From NCBI GenBank assembly GCA_030144725.1, contig JASKMD010000003.1, forward strand, positions 11,203,516 to 11,267,515: 64,000 bases of DNA. Reading direction: 5' to 3'. Below the pieces are notes generated by a model, which was not told where the DNA came from, did not search any database, and saw only the letters and a program-made list of their open reading frames with translations. The first letter of the stretch is position 1; the number at the start of each line of letters is the position of its first letter. Source of the stretch: Haematococcus lacustris. Its lineage: Eukaryota > Chlorophyta > Chlorophyceae > Chlamydomonadales > Haematococcaceae. A program made the translations under genes and the position numbers. Positions 21,001 to 30,600 of this stretch are shown one piece after another.

Positions 21001-21978
21001 GCACACTCGCCAGAGCAGTACACCCAATTGCCCAATGGTGTGCCCAACGGTGTGACATCCAAGAAAGGCACTACTCACGAACCCAACATCCAAGAGAGGG
21101 AGCTGGCGCTGGGTTATGTTGTTGGCACCACTGCCGCACCGGGGCTTACTACAGCTGACCGCCACCAGATCACTGGGCACTGCATGGACGCCACGGCTGC
21201 AGAGAGTTTGTATGCGGTGGCGGCTGCCCTGCACCATGCCAGCTTGCTGCACGCCCATGCTCACAGCTGCCTATCCTCCTCATCCCTGTCGCATGCGCTG
21301 GTTGTTGCTGCTGGGGGGGGTGCACAGCTGTTGCCCAGCTCTCACACCAGCACCACCCAGCACTGCTCACCATCTACAGCACCTGATCCAGCTTTGCCCA
21401 CGGCCACAGCTGCGCAGCCAGCAGTTACTCTTGCTCACCTTGCTGATGTTGCGACACCGAACGTGACATACACGATAACACATCCACAATGCAGCGGCTT
21501 CCGCATCACACCTCAAGAGCTGCGTGTGGCAAGCACAGTCATCAACCTGGACCTCATGCACAGCCTGCTAGATCCATGCACCACTACACCCATCATCATA
21601 TCGGGGCTTGAATTGCAGCCATTGTCAGCACAACTGCATCTATCTCTTTCCCCTGCTGCCTACCGTGCACTGTTGCAGCAGCAGCCCATCGACGCCATCA
21701 TCAGCAACCCTGACCCTGCTATCCTGGATCTGCTGCTGCCGCTAGCGGTAATCTATGCTCATTCCCTTGTGTGCATGTTGGTACCCCATGCCTACCTCTC
21801 AGATGCACCACCCGCTCGTTTCCGCTGGATCCAGCAGCTCAAGCAGGCGGAGCGTCTACTTCACGTCACCTGTCCAAGCTTGGGGTCTGGGATGGGATGG
21901 GTCATGGTGTTCTCATCAAAGGCTCAGAAGCGTCATCTGTTGAAGCTGCCAGTGATGGGGGCCTATCTGAAGCTGTAG
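18073..21978 (+). CDS. Retroelement gag-protease polyprotein with degenerate methyltransferase-like C-terminus
   Basis: First ATG of an open frame that extends upstream to 17,914 with non-ATG codons; 1,301 residues from this ATG. Residues 1-220 form a helical gag-like region, followed by a Gln/Pro/Met-rich stretch. Two zinc-binding motifs follow: CPLHPYAGHDLAEC (about 333) and a canonical C-x2-C-x4-H-x4-C knuckle CSYCHKRYHPPERC (about 411). A retropepsin-like domain has LDGGSDSCLIS (about 623) and YDLLLGANFL (about 697). A hydrophobic segment LFLSFLFLLWLPAIVTSLP lies near 931. The last 150 residues contain LLDPCTTTPIII and DAIISNPDPAILDL, resembling motifs I (DPxxGxG) and IV (NPPF) of N6-adenine methyltransferases, but degenerate. 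No RT or integrase. The gag and protease calls are firm; the methyltransferase link is an inference. Confidence 0.75.
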   Translation: MALVTMAVPELIGTSRLAFRAFSLKLRAYLGLNLHIPVNAFHHLLASSAMDGVFFQSITDAYEQLVDGWGDEADRAEALEALLDLVEEQLIDPPSHQAGLDPALVLGGKGCSSAKAFATAFESAVNEAIRRGTLTHFTAINHLFSHCLQVPTMRQEQRTKLRDEAVRLFHQAVPDAEDRQDQRAFRAALHAVSAAHENLLDSMRYVPATADRPPLRAEQDLVSEEVLLLRQQLAELQAWALPQPPQRERARQPVPQPLQQPMPHHLQQPMQEMGYPMPHPVMQQPLPSLPMSQAYAAPPMQLDYAAMPQPALRSAPMQHAPMQTQRSRPAKTCPLHPYAGHDLAECRQFQAMPPHEQQRVIGGSAPRAAHAVAAHTAGSVVSRAIIDPRQRTPLLDRGYVPAAPAHAQHTCSYCHKRYHPPERCFKLYPHLQAAPPPSLSGPARAHTVSAEGSGLGAWDMSGHWVSLDARVQPLSYPEHGSFCIITANAARAVPFTPMSAALPAGATHTLPKAAAPAPPAAPATTPTMGSVFATQPGLQELAVQLQHLAQRVTRIEQHLSPSVAPVDTAAHIAAEPPRAAAVRAACHTAVPNQHLTYFSNVTVQSGCAVADSEGQLHLLQGVMLDGGSDSCLISHECAAALNLPLTPCSRRLSTASGAEALATQVATLRVSLSYGTPHAMVHDLEAIVMPPGSPLAYDLLLGANFLSQTKGVCDVYDRQFSYCPRLHSHGDIRTSHSLPVTGPKGCLPLLYSAPMGSSQLLVACTAVSHSQVQPCATSGTASAMIHTPGVHLHVGTPPVAAGTTTPSAVSRGGDLATTEGARSGVATDDAPIPAGSGVKSVRSSAQPATRRGGGTASQSVLSSARDPAARRTSQTSSASQRSAKHLAVGTAAAQHVAKQQRSSAPTLPPPSPLLPRRSSREVVWHTLTPLRLFLSFLFLLWLPAIVTSLPPPIPDLPTSAIACSVISMVLPDGPAAAHSPEQYTQLPNGVPNGVTSKKGTTHEPNIQERELALGYVVGTTAAPGLTTADRHQITGHCMDATAAESLYAVAAALHHASLLHAHAHSCLSSSSLSHALVVAAGGGAQLLPSSHTSTTQHCSPSTAPDPALPTATAAQPAVTLAHLADVATPNVTYTITHPQCSGFRITPQELRVASTVINLDLMHSLLDPCTTTPIIISGLELQPLSAQLHLSLSPAAYRALLQQQPIDAIISNPDPAILDLLLPLAVIYAHSLVCMLVPHAYLSDAPPARFRWIQQLKQAERLLHVTCPSLGSGMGWVMVFSSKAQKRHLLKLPVMGAYLKL

Positions 21979-22794
21979 AGGCATATAGGGTTGGGCGTGG
22001 GCTAGGAGTGGGGGGGGGTGGTGTTAAGTTTGCATGCATGTCACACTTGTCACACTGTTGCTATTGAACTCACCATGTGTCTCACATAGCTCATCACATT
22101 TCACACGTGTCGCACTATTGCTATTCACCTCACTGTCCATGTCATATTGCTATCACACATCACGTTTTACGTCCTTGCACATCATACATCACGTTTTACA
22201 CGCTCTCATCGCATGACGCTCCTTGATCTCACTGTTCTACTTGCATACATCTTGCATGCTTGCCTTGATCTTCACTCTTGAACATCACTCGTTTAATGGA
22301 TCATGCTACACAACTATCACATTCACCACAATCATCCCAGCATGCTTGCACATGTTATCTTGTTCGGAGGCTATGGACATTCAGGGTAGGAATGCTACAT
22401 TACGGCCGACCCGCTGCCGCGCGTAGGATGCATCAGGCACGACGCTGGCGGGTGAGCACCATGTCATGGTGATGGCCAGTGGCTCAAGTAGAATGAGCCA
22501 TAGGATCCATGTAGGGTTTTCGCGGTTTTACCGCATGGGTCCGGCCTGGAGGCTTGCATGCCACAGGTTTTAGCACTTGGCCGCCGCCAAGGATGTCAAG
22601 GGGGTTGGTGTGGTAGATAGGTGCATTAGTTAGGTGATCACAAGATATGCATTTACTTATGCGCTGCTTCGTTTGCTCTCTTCCATCTGCCACATGTCTT
22701 CGTTGCTCTCATGCTGTCATCTTCACACATGCTTGCAGCTGGGGGGGGGATTCCTTATCCTCTGCAGCGCACTATCATGTTTAGGAACATCTTA
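21979..22794. other. Downstream flank of the retroelement, no gene
   Basis: CA/TG-rich sequence with repeated CACATCACG/TTTTAC words (22,030-22,220). No ORF with recognisable content and no terminal repeat matching 16,442. A possible 3' end of the element lies here but cannot be placed. Confidence 0.5.
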
Positions 22795-23385
22795 TCACGT
22801 GACAGCGCCCTCGCCTTGAAGCATGTTGGACAAGTGGGTCGCAACGCTGTTGTGGATGCCGACGTTGGCGTTGCAGCTGTCCACGACCACAAACAAAACC
22901 CTCAAGCCCCAAAGCCCAACAGCCACCATGCACTGCTTGATTGCTGCTGCCTGTGACAAGGCGGTTTTGCTTGAGGGGCGGAAGCAGCCAACCGTGAACT
23001 CCAGTGGGTGGCCGGCAGTCGTAGCGACTTGGTATGGTGGGTGGGCATCAGCGGGTGGGGCAGCGGGTGGGGCAGCGGGTGGGGCAGCGGGTGGGCCAGC
23101 GGGTGGGGCAGCGGGTGGGCCAGCGGGTGGGCCAGCGGGTGGGCCAGCGGGTGGGCCAGCGGGTGGGCCAGCGGGTGGGGCAGCGGGTGGGGCAGCGGGT
23201 GGCTGTGTTGTGCAGGATGTGACATAGCCATCACACACCTCAAAAGAGACACCGTGGCATGCCTTCCTGCAGCCAAATAGGATGGCACATGGTGGTAGTG
23301 AGAGGACATGAGGTTGGGGGTTGCATACCCATGTAAGTGCTGAGCGCATCGCCAGCGCCACATGAAACTTGGGCTGCAGTTTCAT
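22795..23385 (-). CDS. Hypothetical protein with (PPAG/PPAA) repeat
   Basis: 196 codons from ATG at 23,385. I do not recognise it. The middle is a Pro/Ala/Gly repeat encoded by the 12-bp minisatellite at 23,051-23,203. The C-terminal 75 residues (HPLEFTVGCFRPSS... to LFVVVDSCNANVG) have the look of a folded core and might derive from a transposase, but no catalytic triad can be shown. It may also be a chance frame. Confidence 0.25.
   Translation of the reverse strand: MKLQPKFHVALAMRSALTWVCNPQPHVLSLPPCAILFGCRKACHGVSFEVCDGYVTSCTTQPPAAPPAAPPAGPPAGPPAGPPAGPPAGPPAAPPAGPPAAPPAAPPAAPPADAHPPYQVATTAGHPLEFTVGCFRPSSKTALSQAAAIKQCMVAVGLWGLRVLFVVVDSCNANVGIHNSVATHLSNMLQGEGAVT
23051..23203. repeat. 12-bp minisatellite GCGGGTGGG(G/C)CA
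   Basis: About 13 tandem units with a G/C variant at one position (GCGGGTGGGGCA or GCGGGTGGGCCA). Variant units are clustered in the middle. Open in several frames, so protein-coding potential there is not evidence of a gene. Confidence 0.95.
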
Positions 23386-24613
23386 TTGGGTGCAAACAGG
23401 CCACTAGCTCAGTGGCATACCATTTTATTAGTTAACATGGCTGTGGCATGGCTGGGCGTGCCATGGGCTTGCTGTGATGCTGTCACTCACACCTCACTTG
23501 CATGTTGCAGCAACCTTACCTATTGTGTAGATGAGCTTGATACTGACACATGTGTGTGCCAACGGTCGCGGATGGAGCCCTTGCTAGTGCCTGGCGCCAG
23601 TCAGAGAAACACCGAAATCTGGTCAGTCAAGGCATGGGGCATGTCGCGTTCATTGGTATCACGCCACGTACCTGGGCAAACTAGGACTAGAGATGCACCT
23701 CCGGCTCCTGTTGCGCTCGACTGGACAGTCACGTGATTTTGCAACGCGTCCCTGGAACAATTTGTGCGATGCCCAGTGGTAGAGACCACTACTATAGGCT
23801 CATCCGCGGGGGAACATGTTCGCCCACCACCATCGCGGCCGTACTAGAGGCCAGCGACACAGACACGGCTTGAGCTATAGAGCGGGCTGGTGCAAACGCG
23901 ATGTCCTGAGGTGGCCTGTGTGACCCAAACTGACCCATGCGAACATTTTATCAGGCGTGTCACAGCTGGACAACAGTCTCAATTTGGCAGCAAATGTTGT
24001 ACTTCAGCAAGTTCGCAAATGACTGGCTTGTTACAATAGCGACGGCATTGTGGTGTGCCACTGCAAAAGGTGCCCACAAACAACCGGGCCGAGCTCGGCG
24101 TCGCTAACATGAGCCAGCTGCCAGGCACAAATGCAAGTTTTGGCCCTCTGCCGCGAGAGGACCGGGGTGAAGTAATGCCTCAAGGCATTCAGCGGGCTGT
24201 CAGGCGCAGGATCGGACTCTTTCTCGACACGCAGCAACTTCTGACTTTTACTTCTACTTCTACTTCTACTTTTGCTTCTGCTTCTACATCTACTTCTACT
24301 TCTACTTCTACTTCTACTTCTGACTTCTACACGCAACAACTTCTGGCTTTTCCACAACCTTATCATGCATGTCCCGGTGCCGGGACGTGTGCGATTGGCG
24401 TAGCACCGTGCGGCATGCGATGAACGCTTAGTCTGCTATACGCCCGTAATGCCAGGAACCCCGTAATCGTTAGCATGTAACATCCCGTGTAACATCCCGT
24501 GTAACACCGTTATGACCCGCAAATGTAACAGTTACATGTACGTACATGTACGTACATGAGACGCTCCCTAGTCAGTAGCCTTTACAACATGTGTTTGATT
24601 ACATGTGTGTCGC
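23386..24613. other. Intergenic region upstream of BIO3-BIO1
   Basis: No gene recognised. It contains the (TTCTAC)n tract and, at about 24,480-24,565, repeated CATCCCGTGTAA words and a self-complementary ACATGTACGTACATGTACGT stretch. Confidence 0.5.
24246..24330. repeat. (TTCTAC)n microsatellite
   Basis: Hexamer TTCTAC/CTTCTA repeated about 13 times with a few substitutions. Ser/Thr-rich or Arg/Ser-rich frames across it are artefacts. Confidence 0.9.
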
Positions 24614-27600
24614 ATGAGGGCTGTAGGGATTGTAGTCTATAAGAAACGCAAGACAGCGATGCCGCGCTGGCAGGCTCTGCTGCTGCGCCTTGATATTCAG
24701 CACCATCGACTGCTTGTCGTGACCTCAGCATCGGGCCATTCTCTGGCGCATAGCCTGCAGCATTGCTCCACATCAGTGGTAAGACGACGACAGTCTACAA
24801 CATCCAACGCTCGCGTCCCCCTGGACGTGCCGACCTACGCCATCTGGGGTGCAAACACTGGCATTGGCAAGACTCTAGCCAGTGTTGCTTTGGCGTACGC
24901 GGCCCGGCGAAATCAGGCAATGACCCTGCCAGCTCTGCCACCTGTGCAAGCGACACCATAGTCAGCCTTGCCTCAGGTCCCGTGTTTTCTTGCCTCAGGT
25001 GCATCTACTGTATCTGAAGCCAGTCCAAACAGGCTTCCCTTCTGACTCCGATGCTCGACTAGTGGTCAGTAGATTGTTGCTTCATGTCCCGTCCAAGCTC
25101 TGCCTTCTTCACACGTCATGCTAGTCAGCGTCCTTACCCAACACCTACCAAGCAGGACAACAGCTACCCCACCTGGGTGTTTGTGCAGGCTGCAGCCTCT
25201 GGGTCCCAGTTACAGCTGGGACCCCATGCAGCTGTCCTCGACCCCCAGGGGGCTATATCAGCGACCGCAGTTACCAGCCCTCACGCACAAGAGGGCAAAG
25301 TGCCCATGGCAGCAGCGCAGCTCAAGACATGCAAGGTGCTGCACGCATGGAGTGCCGCAGTGGGACCTCACAAGGCAGTAGAGGCAGAGGGTGAGGCTGG
25401 GCAGGGGCTGGTCAAAGAGGATAAGGGAGGGTCCAGAGAGTGGCGGACCCCCTATGGTTTCAACCTGATCCCCAAGGTTTTTTAACTAGGTTTTGTGAAA
25501 ATCTAGGGTCCAGGTTTCATGTCACCCTCTGACCCAAAACCTTCTACCTCAGTTGCTTTTGCCACAAAACCTTGGGCCCCCCATACCCCTGGGTTCTAAA
25601 ACCTCACGATTAACCGCTAGAAAGGAAAACCCATTCAACCGAGCAAACCTAGTCAACCCATTAAACCAAGCAAACCTAGCAAACCTAGGCAACCTAGTTG
25701 ACCTAGCAAACCTAGCAAACCCAGTCAACCCAGCCAACCTAGCAAACCCAGTCAACCTAGCCAACCTAGTTGACCCAGTCAACCTAGCCATCCTAGCATA
25801 CCTAGACCCTCAAATTCTCCAATTGAAATTTTTCCGTATGAGACCATTTGCTCTGAATCTGTGATCCAAGTCCACAATCGTCAACAACGTCCAATAACAC
25901 TGCTCGAGAGACATGCAGCGTAGCATGCTAGAGTAATTGGTTGATGTGGCGGAAACGTTGCTCGCACACCTGCGCTCATACGCCCAATGCGCACCCAACG
26001 CACACGGTTTTGGTTGGCCGTATGTCTTAAGACCCAACTTTGCTATGCATGGTATGCACAACATGTAGTGCACTTCATGCTGACCCCCAGGCATTCCCTA
26101 CTCTATCCTCTACTATGCATGCGTGAATGTTTGAACCATGGATGTAGTGCTTGTACGATCTTGTGTCGACCTTCTACAAACCTGACCTGTCTCCATGACA
26201 AAGGTGTTTCTTGCTTATTGAGGATAAAGATGCATGCAACGAGGGGGGTGGCGGTATTGGATCTGAGGAGTGGGATGACGCCGACCTCTCCGCTTCTGAA
26301 CAATACACTCACTTGCGTCGGATTGCACGAGCGGTTGGTGATGCCCACAAGCACAATGACGTTGTGGCAGGTACTTGATATGGTGTCCTGCCTTGGGTGT
26401 GGGGTAGGGGCAGCGGAAGGGGCAGCGGAAGGGGCAGTGGCAGGGGGTAGGGTTAGGGTTAGCCTCCTGCCTTATGCACTGCCCTTCCGCACAATGACAA
26501 TGTACTCTCTATCATCACCATGCAATGCCATGTCTAGTATCCTCTACCTAAGTCCATCACAGCCTCTTGCCACCTTGACCTTGTGCCACTCCCAATCCTA
26601 GAGTAGGTTGGCTAGGTTTTAGAGGGGGGGGGGGGGGGGGGCTAGTGATGAAACGCCTAAGCCACTAGCTAGGTTGGCAAAGTTGGCTAGGTTGGCTTGG
26701 TTTGCTAGGTTTCAGGGGGGGGGAGGGGCATTGCCAAGTTCCCTATGTGAGGTTGCTGTAAGGTTGCTCCATCATAGAACCTAGGCTGATCCTTGCGCTT
26801 CCAACCTAGCGAGCCAAATCCCTTGGCGCGCCCCAAAACCCTCACGACCCTAGGAGCCACTAGGTTGAACGTTAGGAGGGTCTGCCATTCTCTCGCTCGG
26901 GTAGGAGCACTTACAAGTAAGGAACTCATTGACCCGCACAGGGATACCAGCTACATCACTGGCAGCCTAGCAGGTGTAAAGCTGTGTCCTTTCTGTCCTT
27001 GTGACCTTTGGGGGGTCTGCCATTCTCTCGGAGGGTCACAAGGACAAAATGGACACAGCTTTACACCTGCTAGGCTGTCAGTGATGCAGTTGGTATCCCT
27101 GCGCATGTCAATGAGTCCCTTACTTGCCAGTGCTCTTACCTGAGCTTAGGGCCAATTGACAAGGGGTTCCTGGCGGGCTCTGAGCAGGCCTCTAGGATGC
27201 CAGTGTGGGAGGCCGGGCAGGCCAGCAAGCCTGCTCCACCAGCCCACACCATGGTGTCCATGGTCATCTGCAATGCAATGGGAAGCTTCTGCATGGGGCA
27301 AGGCACATGGGCCAGGTAGCAGACATGCATGTTGTTGGCTGCATGGAGCATCACAGCATGAGCATGTGCCCCAGCCAGCACACCTCCCCACACTGATACC
27401 GCCACCCCCTTGCTGGTGTGGCCGCTGGTGTTGTCTGTGTTTGTTGCCGTGCGGGTGCGGCTCATTGACTGACTGCGGCTGCTGGCAGGCCGGCAGGTGC
27501 CGGACGCCGACATCCAAGCCAGCGTGGCAGCGGAGCTTCAGGCGTTTGCCTCCCAGACCCGCCTCCAAGCTGTTGCTGCAGGTGAGAGGGTGTGAGAGCC

Positions 27601-30600
27601 AGGCATGGCCAGGCTGCAGCAGACCAAGGTGTAGGCATCCTAGTGCTTGCTCCTCTTTCACCCCCCCTGTACAGCAGCTTGATGTAGCAACAAAAGGTGG
27701 CTGCATCAGAGCATGTCATTGGGCTGGCATGCAGCATGTCATTGGGCTGGCAGGCAGCATGTCGTTGGGCTGGCAGGCAGCATGTCATTGGGCTGGCAGG
27801 CAGCATGTTCCACACTAGCTCATGCAGGGCTCACCAGCTCACTCCCAACTCACTCCCATAGTGCTAGTTCCAGTTAACCTCCTGCCTAGTAAAGCGTGCA
27901 AGTGGAGCAGTGTACCCAGCCTTCTGTCCATCAATTTGCCTTGCCTCGAATTCTTCCTCCCAGTGAACTGCGATGGAGGGCAATGTGTAGCTGCTCTGTA
28001 CAGCGCTCCCATGTGCTGCTGTGCCCTGAACCGTGTGTACTGCACTGCCAGTGAGGCCACCATGCCAGCGCCAGGAGAGCTGGAGACCACGTTGCTGAGG
28101 CCTGCCTGCCTGCCAGGAGGTCCCCCTGACAGCAGCAGCACCTTCCTGGCCGCAGGCAGGGCTGTCCATGACCAGCCTCACCTCAGCCAACATCACAATG
28201 GCCCTGCCCTGCTCCCGACTCTGACCCTGCCCATGCACCCCTCCATCCTTGCAAGCATGCATCAATGCTGGGCACAGGGGCCAGCGTGCTTGTTCCTGCT
28301 TGCCTGCCTATCCCCACCTTTGCTGGGCTGAGCTGTTGCAAAGATGTGGGGGTTGAGGTGGAGCCTGAGTAGAGGACCTGGCACTCTTCTGTTGCCTGAC
28401 ATGTCAAGGGGCTGGTCTGGGATGCAGGGGCACCCACTGCCTGCCTGACCCTGGTGGAGACGGCTGGAGGGGTGGCCAGCCCAGCCCCCTCTGGAAACCT
28501 CATGGTGAGCTGCAAGAGGTGTGGTAGGGAGGGGAGGGGGCTGTGGGCAGCCGGCACAGAAGACAGGGTATTGTATCAAGTGTGTGGTCACACTACAGTG
28601 GGGTTACAACTAGCCCAGCTCGCAAGGGCGTGTGGGGAGCTCCTGGGCCCCTGTGGTGCTGCACTGTCAAGGATCACCCACCCACCCACCCATCTGCTGT
28701 GCATGCCTATTTAGGTAGAACAATGTAGGTACCTTGAGCAGCGTGACATGTGACACGCTGGTGTGAGAGCAGCGAGTGTGACCTGAGTGATTGACCTGCC
28801 CTGCAGTGTGACGTGTTGCGCCCCCTAAGGCTGCCAGCAGTATTGGTGGGAGATGCGCGACTGGGTGGCATCTCCTGCACCATCTCTGCCTATGAGTCGC
28901 TGCTGCTGCGGGGCTATGACGTGGAGGCCATCCTCTTCATAGACCCACTGCTGGGAGCAGGCAGGTCACACCCTCCTGGTGTCTGTTAGTTTACTCCAAC
29001 TGACTGACTGACTGACTGACCGACCGACCGACCGACCGATCGACCGACTGCTAGCCTGCTGAACTACCTCTCTAGCTACCTACCTATCTACCTGCCTGCC
29101 TGCCTGCTTCACTGTCCTCCAGGGCCTAGGTCTTACGGCACGGAGGCTCCCGGCCCCTCACAGGCTGAGACCCAAGACCTGCCGCAGCGACTAGGCAACG
29201 CAGCAGCAGTGCAGCAGCACCTGCAGCAGGCCAGCATCCACCGCTTAGGCTCTGCCCCTGCGCTGGTGCTGGAGCTCCCCGGCTGCCCGGCACCACCCGC
29301 TGAGGCCGCCCAGCAGCAGATCAGCAGCGAGGCGGGAGGCGAGGAGGGTGGGAGGAGGAGGGAGGTGGAGGCGCTCATGCAAGCGGGCCTGGATGCTAGC
29401 CTGGCGCAGTGGCTCCAGGTGGGGTGAGGGCATGGCGGGGGAGGAACAGGGAGGGAAGGGGGGCAGGGGGGGAGGGGAGGGGGCCTGCCTCAGGTCGCTC
29501 ACAATGGGGGGGAGGGTAGGCTCAAGGCAGTTAGGGGCAGGGGAGGGGGCAGGAGAGTGGGCAGGAGAGGGGTCTCCAGGCCTGCGGGGGCGGAGAGGGA
29601 GGAGGGGGGCGCGCCACTGCCGTGCACAAGGGGGAGCAGCAGCAGCAGCAGCACAGCGTTACAAGCAAAGGAGGGATGCATGAAACAGATGACAGGAACA
29701 CTAGGTGCCTGCCCTGAGTGTTTGTTGTCCTGCCTTGCATTGTCTGCCAGGCACTGTGTGCTCACCCCTGCGGCCCACCAGGGCTATTCAGAAAGCTGGA
29801 TTGTCTCCAACACATAGCACACAGCCACATGAGACTAGTGGCCCAAACAATCCAAAGGACAGGAAAGACCCCTTTCCTTCTACTTAGACCCCAGGACTGG
29901 GCATTGACGCCCCCAGGGAAAGCCTACCCTATCCAACATGAAGCATCGCGTTCAATCTGGGCACTAGTGACAAAGTAGAGGGATCACAGTGCGAAGAAGA
30001 GCAGGTGGCCCCACAGTAGCTATGTGGGATCAACGGGACAGGGGAGATGTGTGGAGGTCATGGTAAGGGCCCAAGAACTGCGTGCGTGAAGCTGGGTGAC
30101 CAGCAGCTGGCGTCCCTGCCTGCTCTCACCTTGTGTGTGGGCTGCCCCTGGACTGACGCAGGACACAGCGCCGGCCTTCGACTCCCTCCTCACCTCCCTG
30201 CAGGACCGCCACCACTCCCGCTTGGCTGAGCTGCGGGGGTCGGCCAGTCGGGGCGCTGCCTGCCTGTGGTGGCCCTTTACCCAGCACACCTCCCTCGGCC
30301 CAGGCAGCATCCAGGTCGTGGATTCCAGGTGTGACCCACCTCACACCTCCTGGGCCTGGTCACTCTGGCAGGGTCACGCTGGCTGGGGCGCAGCAGGCAG
30401 GGACTACGACCCCTGATCTGCCATACCTGCCTCCATCCATGCAGCTGCGCAGCCCATGCAGCAACCCATGCGCAACCCATCCAGAAACACTACCATCTGG
30501 GCTTACCTTCTTATCAAGAAGATCAAGCTCCACCTGCACCCAATGAAACCAAGCATATCTGCACACAAAGAAAGCAAACAGTGCCAGCTCCACTGACATC

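Larger units (their letters stand above)
16442..21978 (+). mobile_element. gag-protease retroelement (LTR-type), RT not found
   Basis: The left edge is exact because it interrupts the LINE array; it starts with TG, as LTRs do. It includes a leader with an 83-bp-period repeat, a 500-N gap, and a long gag-protease ORF. I found no second copy of the left end downstream, so no 3' LTR and no target duplication can be shown. RT, RNase H and integrase are not present in any frame up to 24 kb. It is either a non-autonomous or a truncated element. Confidence 0.65.

Noticed and set aside
23051..23203. CRISPR-like direct repeats
   Set aside because: 12-bp units are contiguous with no spacers; a minisatellite in a eukaryotic genome.
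21979..24000. 3' LTR of the retroelement
   Set aside because: No repeat of the sequence starting at 16,442 and no CTTCC target copy found.
24055..24423. Ser/Thr-rich ORF
   Set aside because: Built on the (TTCTAC)n microsatellite; no conserved part.
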